Positions 62,362 through 64,000 of a stretch of DNA of 64,000 nucleotides are shown one piece after another (positions within the stretch are counted from its first letter, which is position 1; every line of letters starts with the position of its first letter). The position numbers and the translations under genes were made by a program. Under the pieces are notes generated by a model. The model made no database searches. It was not told the DNA's origin and saw only the letters and a program-made list of their open reading frames with translations. This DNA comes from Sulfidibacterium sp036244975 (GTDB lineage: Bacteria; Bacteroidota; Bacteroidia; Bacteroidales; F082), in the NCBI GenBank assembly GCA_036244975.1, contig BTTE01000002.1, positions 1-64,000 on the forward strand. The letters run 5' to 3'.

Positions 62362-63336
62362 ATGTCAATATTAGTATATACAGAAAACTGGGCTGGTAAA
62401 TTTAAAAAACTCAGCTACGAAATTGTTTCTTTTGCTGCCGCTATTGCAAAAGAGATGGGAAGCAGTGTAACCGCCCTCTCCATTGGCCATGTGGCTGATG
62501 ACGAACTGAAATCTTTGGGGAAATACGGCGCCAACAAAGTGCTGAACGTGCAGGACGACCGTTTTGAGTCGCTGGACAACAAAGCGCTGGCCGATGCCGT
62601 TGCCAAAGCTGCCGAAAGTGAAGGCGCCAAAGTGATTATTTTTGCGCACAACAATGAAGGGAAAGCCATTGCTCCCCGTGTATCCGTGAAACTCAATGCC
62701 GGGTTGGTTTCCGGTGTTACCGGACTTCCCGTGAGTGTTGACCCGTTTGTGATTCGTAAAAAAGTGTTCACAGGCAAGGCTTTTGCCAACATCCAAATCA
62801 AAACAGAGGTAAAGGTTATCACTTTTGCCCAAAACTCGTATGAGGTGGCTGATAACCCGGCGGATACAGTCCTTGAAGTTTTTGACCCGCAGATTGGTGA
62901 TGACGAATTCAACACGGTCATTAAAGATACCCACAAAATTACAGGAAAAGTGTTGCTCACCGATGCCGAAATTGTTGTTTCGGGTGGTCGGGGCATGAAA
63001 GGTCCGGAAAACTGGGGCGGTCTGGAAGAACTGGGCGAATTGCTCGGAGCCGGAATGGCCTGTTCACGTCCGGTTTCAGATGAAGGCTGGCGTTCACATG
63101 AAGAGCATGTGGGACAAACCGGGAAAATCATTGCTCCGAACCTGTACATAGCTTTTGGTATTTCGGGGGCTATTCAGCATCTTGGCGGAGTTAACTCCTC
63201 AAAATTCATTGTAGCCATCAACAAGGATCCGGAAGCACCTATCTTCGAAGCTTCCGATTATGGCATTGTCGGCGATGCTTTTAAAGTGATTCCCCAGCTT
63301 ATTGAGGCTGTTAAAGAGATGAAAGCAAACAAATAG
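62362..63336 (+). CDS. etfA: Electron transfer flavoprotein subunit alpha
   Basis: A 324-residue FAD-binding subunit. The C-terminal FAD domain shows VVSGGRGMKGPENW, RPVSDEGWRSHEEHVGQTGK, then LYIAFGISGAIQHLGGVN and INKDPEAPIFEASDYGIVGD, all canonical. There is no extra N-terminal ferredoxin domain. Cotranscribed with etfB, ending at a hairpin terminator. Confidence 0.97.
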   Translation: MSILVYTENWAGKFKKLSYEIVSFAAAIAKEMGSSVTALSIGHVADDELKSLGKYGANKVLNVQDDRFESLDNKALADAVAKAAESEGAKVIIFAHNNEGKAIAPRVSVKLNAGLVSGVTGLPVSVDPFVIRKKVFTGKAFANIQIKTEVKVITFAQNSYEVADNPADTVLEVFDPQIGDDEFNTVIKDTHKITGKVLLTDAEIVVSGGRGMKGPENWGGLEELGELLGAGMACSRPVSDEGWRSHEEHVGQTGKIIAPNLYIAFGISGAIQHLGGVNSSKFIVAINKDPEAPIFEASDYGIVGDAFKVIPQLIEAVKEMKANK

Positions 63337-63375
63337 TGGCTATAAGAAAACGCCAATCTCTTCGTTGGCCTTGAA

Positions 63376-63417
63376 CTGCCATTCAGTCATTTACGCAAGT
63401 AAACTCCTGAATGTCAG
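63376..63417. repeat. Long intergenic hairpin with GCAA tetraloop
   Basis: Outer stem of 11 pairs with one mismatch (CTGCCATTCAG/CTGAATGTCAG), a symmetrical 3x3 internal loop, inner stem TTTAC/GTAAA and a GCAA loop. It sits in the etfA-acyl-CoA dehydrogenase gap (63337-63613), without a T-run, so it is probably an interspersed element. Confidence 0.5.
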
Positions 63418-63518
63418 TACTACGTCCGCCTCGACCTTGACGTTTTTTATACACCACTTTAAAAAAAATTGCGTTTTCCTATAGACATAAAGTAGTAAAT
63501 TGTCTTTCCAATCATTCG

Positions 63519-63551
63519 AGCCGGCGGGGAGTTTTCTTTGCCGGTTTTTTT
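63519..63551 (+). terminator. Intrinsic terminator of etfBA
   Basis: Stem CCGGC (63521-63525) / GCCGG (63540-63544) with a 14-nt loop, then seven T residues. Confidence 0.65.
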
Positions 63552-63558
63552 ATGGCAC

Positions 63559-63592
63559 AAAAAAGCCGGAACAACCTGCTTTGCTCCGGCTT
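63559..63592 (-). terminator. Intrinsic terminator of acyl-CoA dehydrogenase gene
   Basis: Stem AAGCCGGA (63563-63570) / TCCGGCTT (63585-63592), 14-nt loop; on the minus strand it is followed by a T-run. Faces the etfBA terminator. Confidence 0.75.
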
Positions 63593-63613
63593 CTGTATTA
63601 TAAAAATAACGAA

Positions 63614-64000
63614 TCAGTTTTTCGCAAGGCTTCTCGAAATAATAACTTTCTGAATCTCGGAAGTGCCTTCGTAAATTTGTGTCAGCTTAGCCTCACGCAT
63701 GAAACGCTCCACATGATATTCTTTCACGTAACCATAACCACCGTGGATTTGTACCGCTTCGGTGGTAACTTCCATAGCCATATCGGCAGCATACTGTTTG
63801 GCCATGGCACTGGCCACAGTGATGGGTTTGTGATGATCTTTCAGCCAGGCAGCTTTCAGACAAAGGTTACGGGCGTTTTCAATTTTCACAGCCATGTCAC
63901 TCAGCTTAAATGCAATAGCCTGATGGTTAATAATTTCGGTACCAAAGGCTTTCCGCTCTTTGGAATAAGCCAGCGCTCTTTCAAAAGCACCCGAAGCAAT
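63614..64000 (-). CDS. Acyl-CoA dehydrogenase, C-terminal part (cut by window edge)
   Basis: The last 128 residues of an acyl-CoA dehydrogenase; the frame continues past the right edge. ALAYSKERKAFGTEI, then VQIHGGYGYVKEYHVERFMREAKL and LTQIYEGTSEIQKVIISR, are the FAD-binding C-terminal domain signatures. The Glu in YEGTSEIQ is at the position of the catalytic base in short-chain enzymes such as butyryl-CoA dehydrogenase. Convergent with etfBA, which would take its electrons. A Met at 63895 is internal, not the start. Confidence 0.93.
   Translation of the reverse strand: MASGAFERALAYSKERKAFGTEIINHQAIAFKLSDMAVKIENARNLCLKAAWLKDHHKPITVASAMAKQYAADMAMEVTTEAVQIHGGYGYVKEYHVERFMREAKLTQIYEGTSEIQKVIISRSLAKN

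Overview
The window looks like a chromosomal segment of an anaerobic or facultative member of the Bacteroidota. At least fifteen genes or operons are preceded by the Bacteroidota -7 promoter box TAnnTTTG, and Shine-Dalgarno sequences are poor or absent. The gene families fit as well: S46 and S9 dipeptidyl peptidases, DUF5916 proteins, FtsX/MacB-type exporters, a DksA-like zinc-finger protein between ileS and lspA, and an atpDC pair. I see no rRNA, tRNA, CRISPR array, prophage or intact insertion sequence. All assignments come from reading the sequence; no database search was run.

Layout. 70-2861 holds a lipoprotein and two outer-membrane barrel proteins. 3233-4722 is a DUF4143-type ATPase behind an array of promoter repeats. 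5002-10420 is a glycyl-radical enzyme (GRE) cassette: GntR/FCD regulator, GRE, radical-SAM activase and an FMN split-barrel protein. 10594-13467 has a second ATPase, also behind operator-like repeats, and a GMC oxidoreductase. 13539-18077 contains an ISL3 transposase remnant followed by mutA-mutB (methylmalonyl-CoA mutase). 18347-20364 holds a membrane/GNAT-like protein and a dihydropyrimidinase. 20431-24516, on the minus strand, carries a DUF2249-ScdA di-iron repair protein, two transsulfuration enzymes and tadA. 24865-32305 has an S9 peptidase, a leucyl aminopeptidase, waaA and an S46 peptidase. 32521-37129 is a MacAB-like exporter operon.

37477-41820 has a membrane-anchored MutS-like ATPase and a DUF5916 gene broken by an in-frame TGA. 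41866-46820, minus strand, has a leucine-rich-repeat protein, its partner and pgi. 47032-53509 carries ileS, a dksA-like gene, lspA, atpD and atpC. 53609-59718 is a second FtsX exporter divergent from an NtrC-type response regulator and its kinase. 59763-63336 has a nitroreductase, glutaminyl cyclase and etfBA. The right edge cuts an acyl-CoA dehydrogenase.

Metabolic picture. The oxygen-sensitive GRE, the mutase of the succinate-propionate route, Etf with acyl-CoA dehydrogenase, and several exopeptidases suggest a peptide- or amino-acid-fermenting anaerobe. The ScdA-like protein gives nitrosative and oxidative stress repair.

Most interesting points: (1) the GRE cassette with a CxE active site, unknown substrate, an activase lacking one ferredoxin-type cysteine, and a linked FMN-barrel protein; (2) two unrelated ATPase genes that both carry repeat arrays overlapping their promoters; (3) sigma-54-like elements at similar distances upstream of both exporter operons, with an NtrC-family regulator next to one of them; (4) the in-frame TGA in the DUF5916 gene; (5) several families of intergenic palindromes, including a roughly 92-nt foldable element at 24679-24770.
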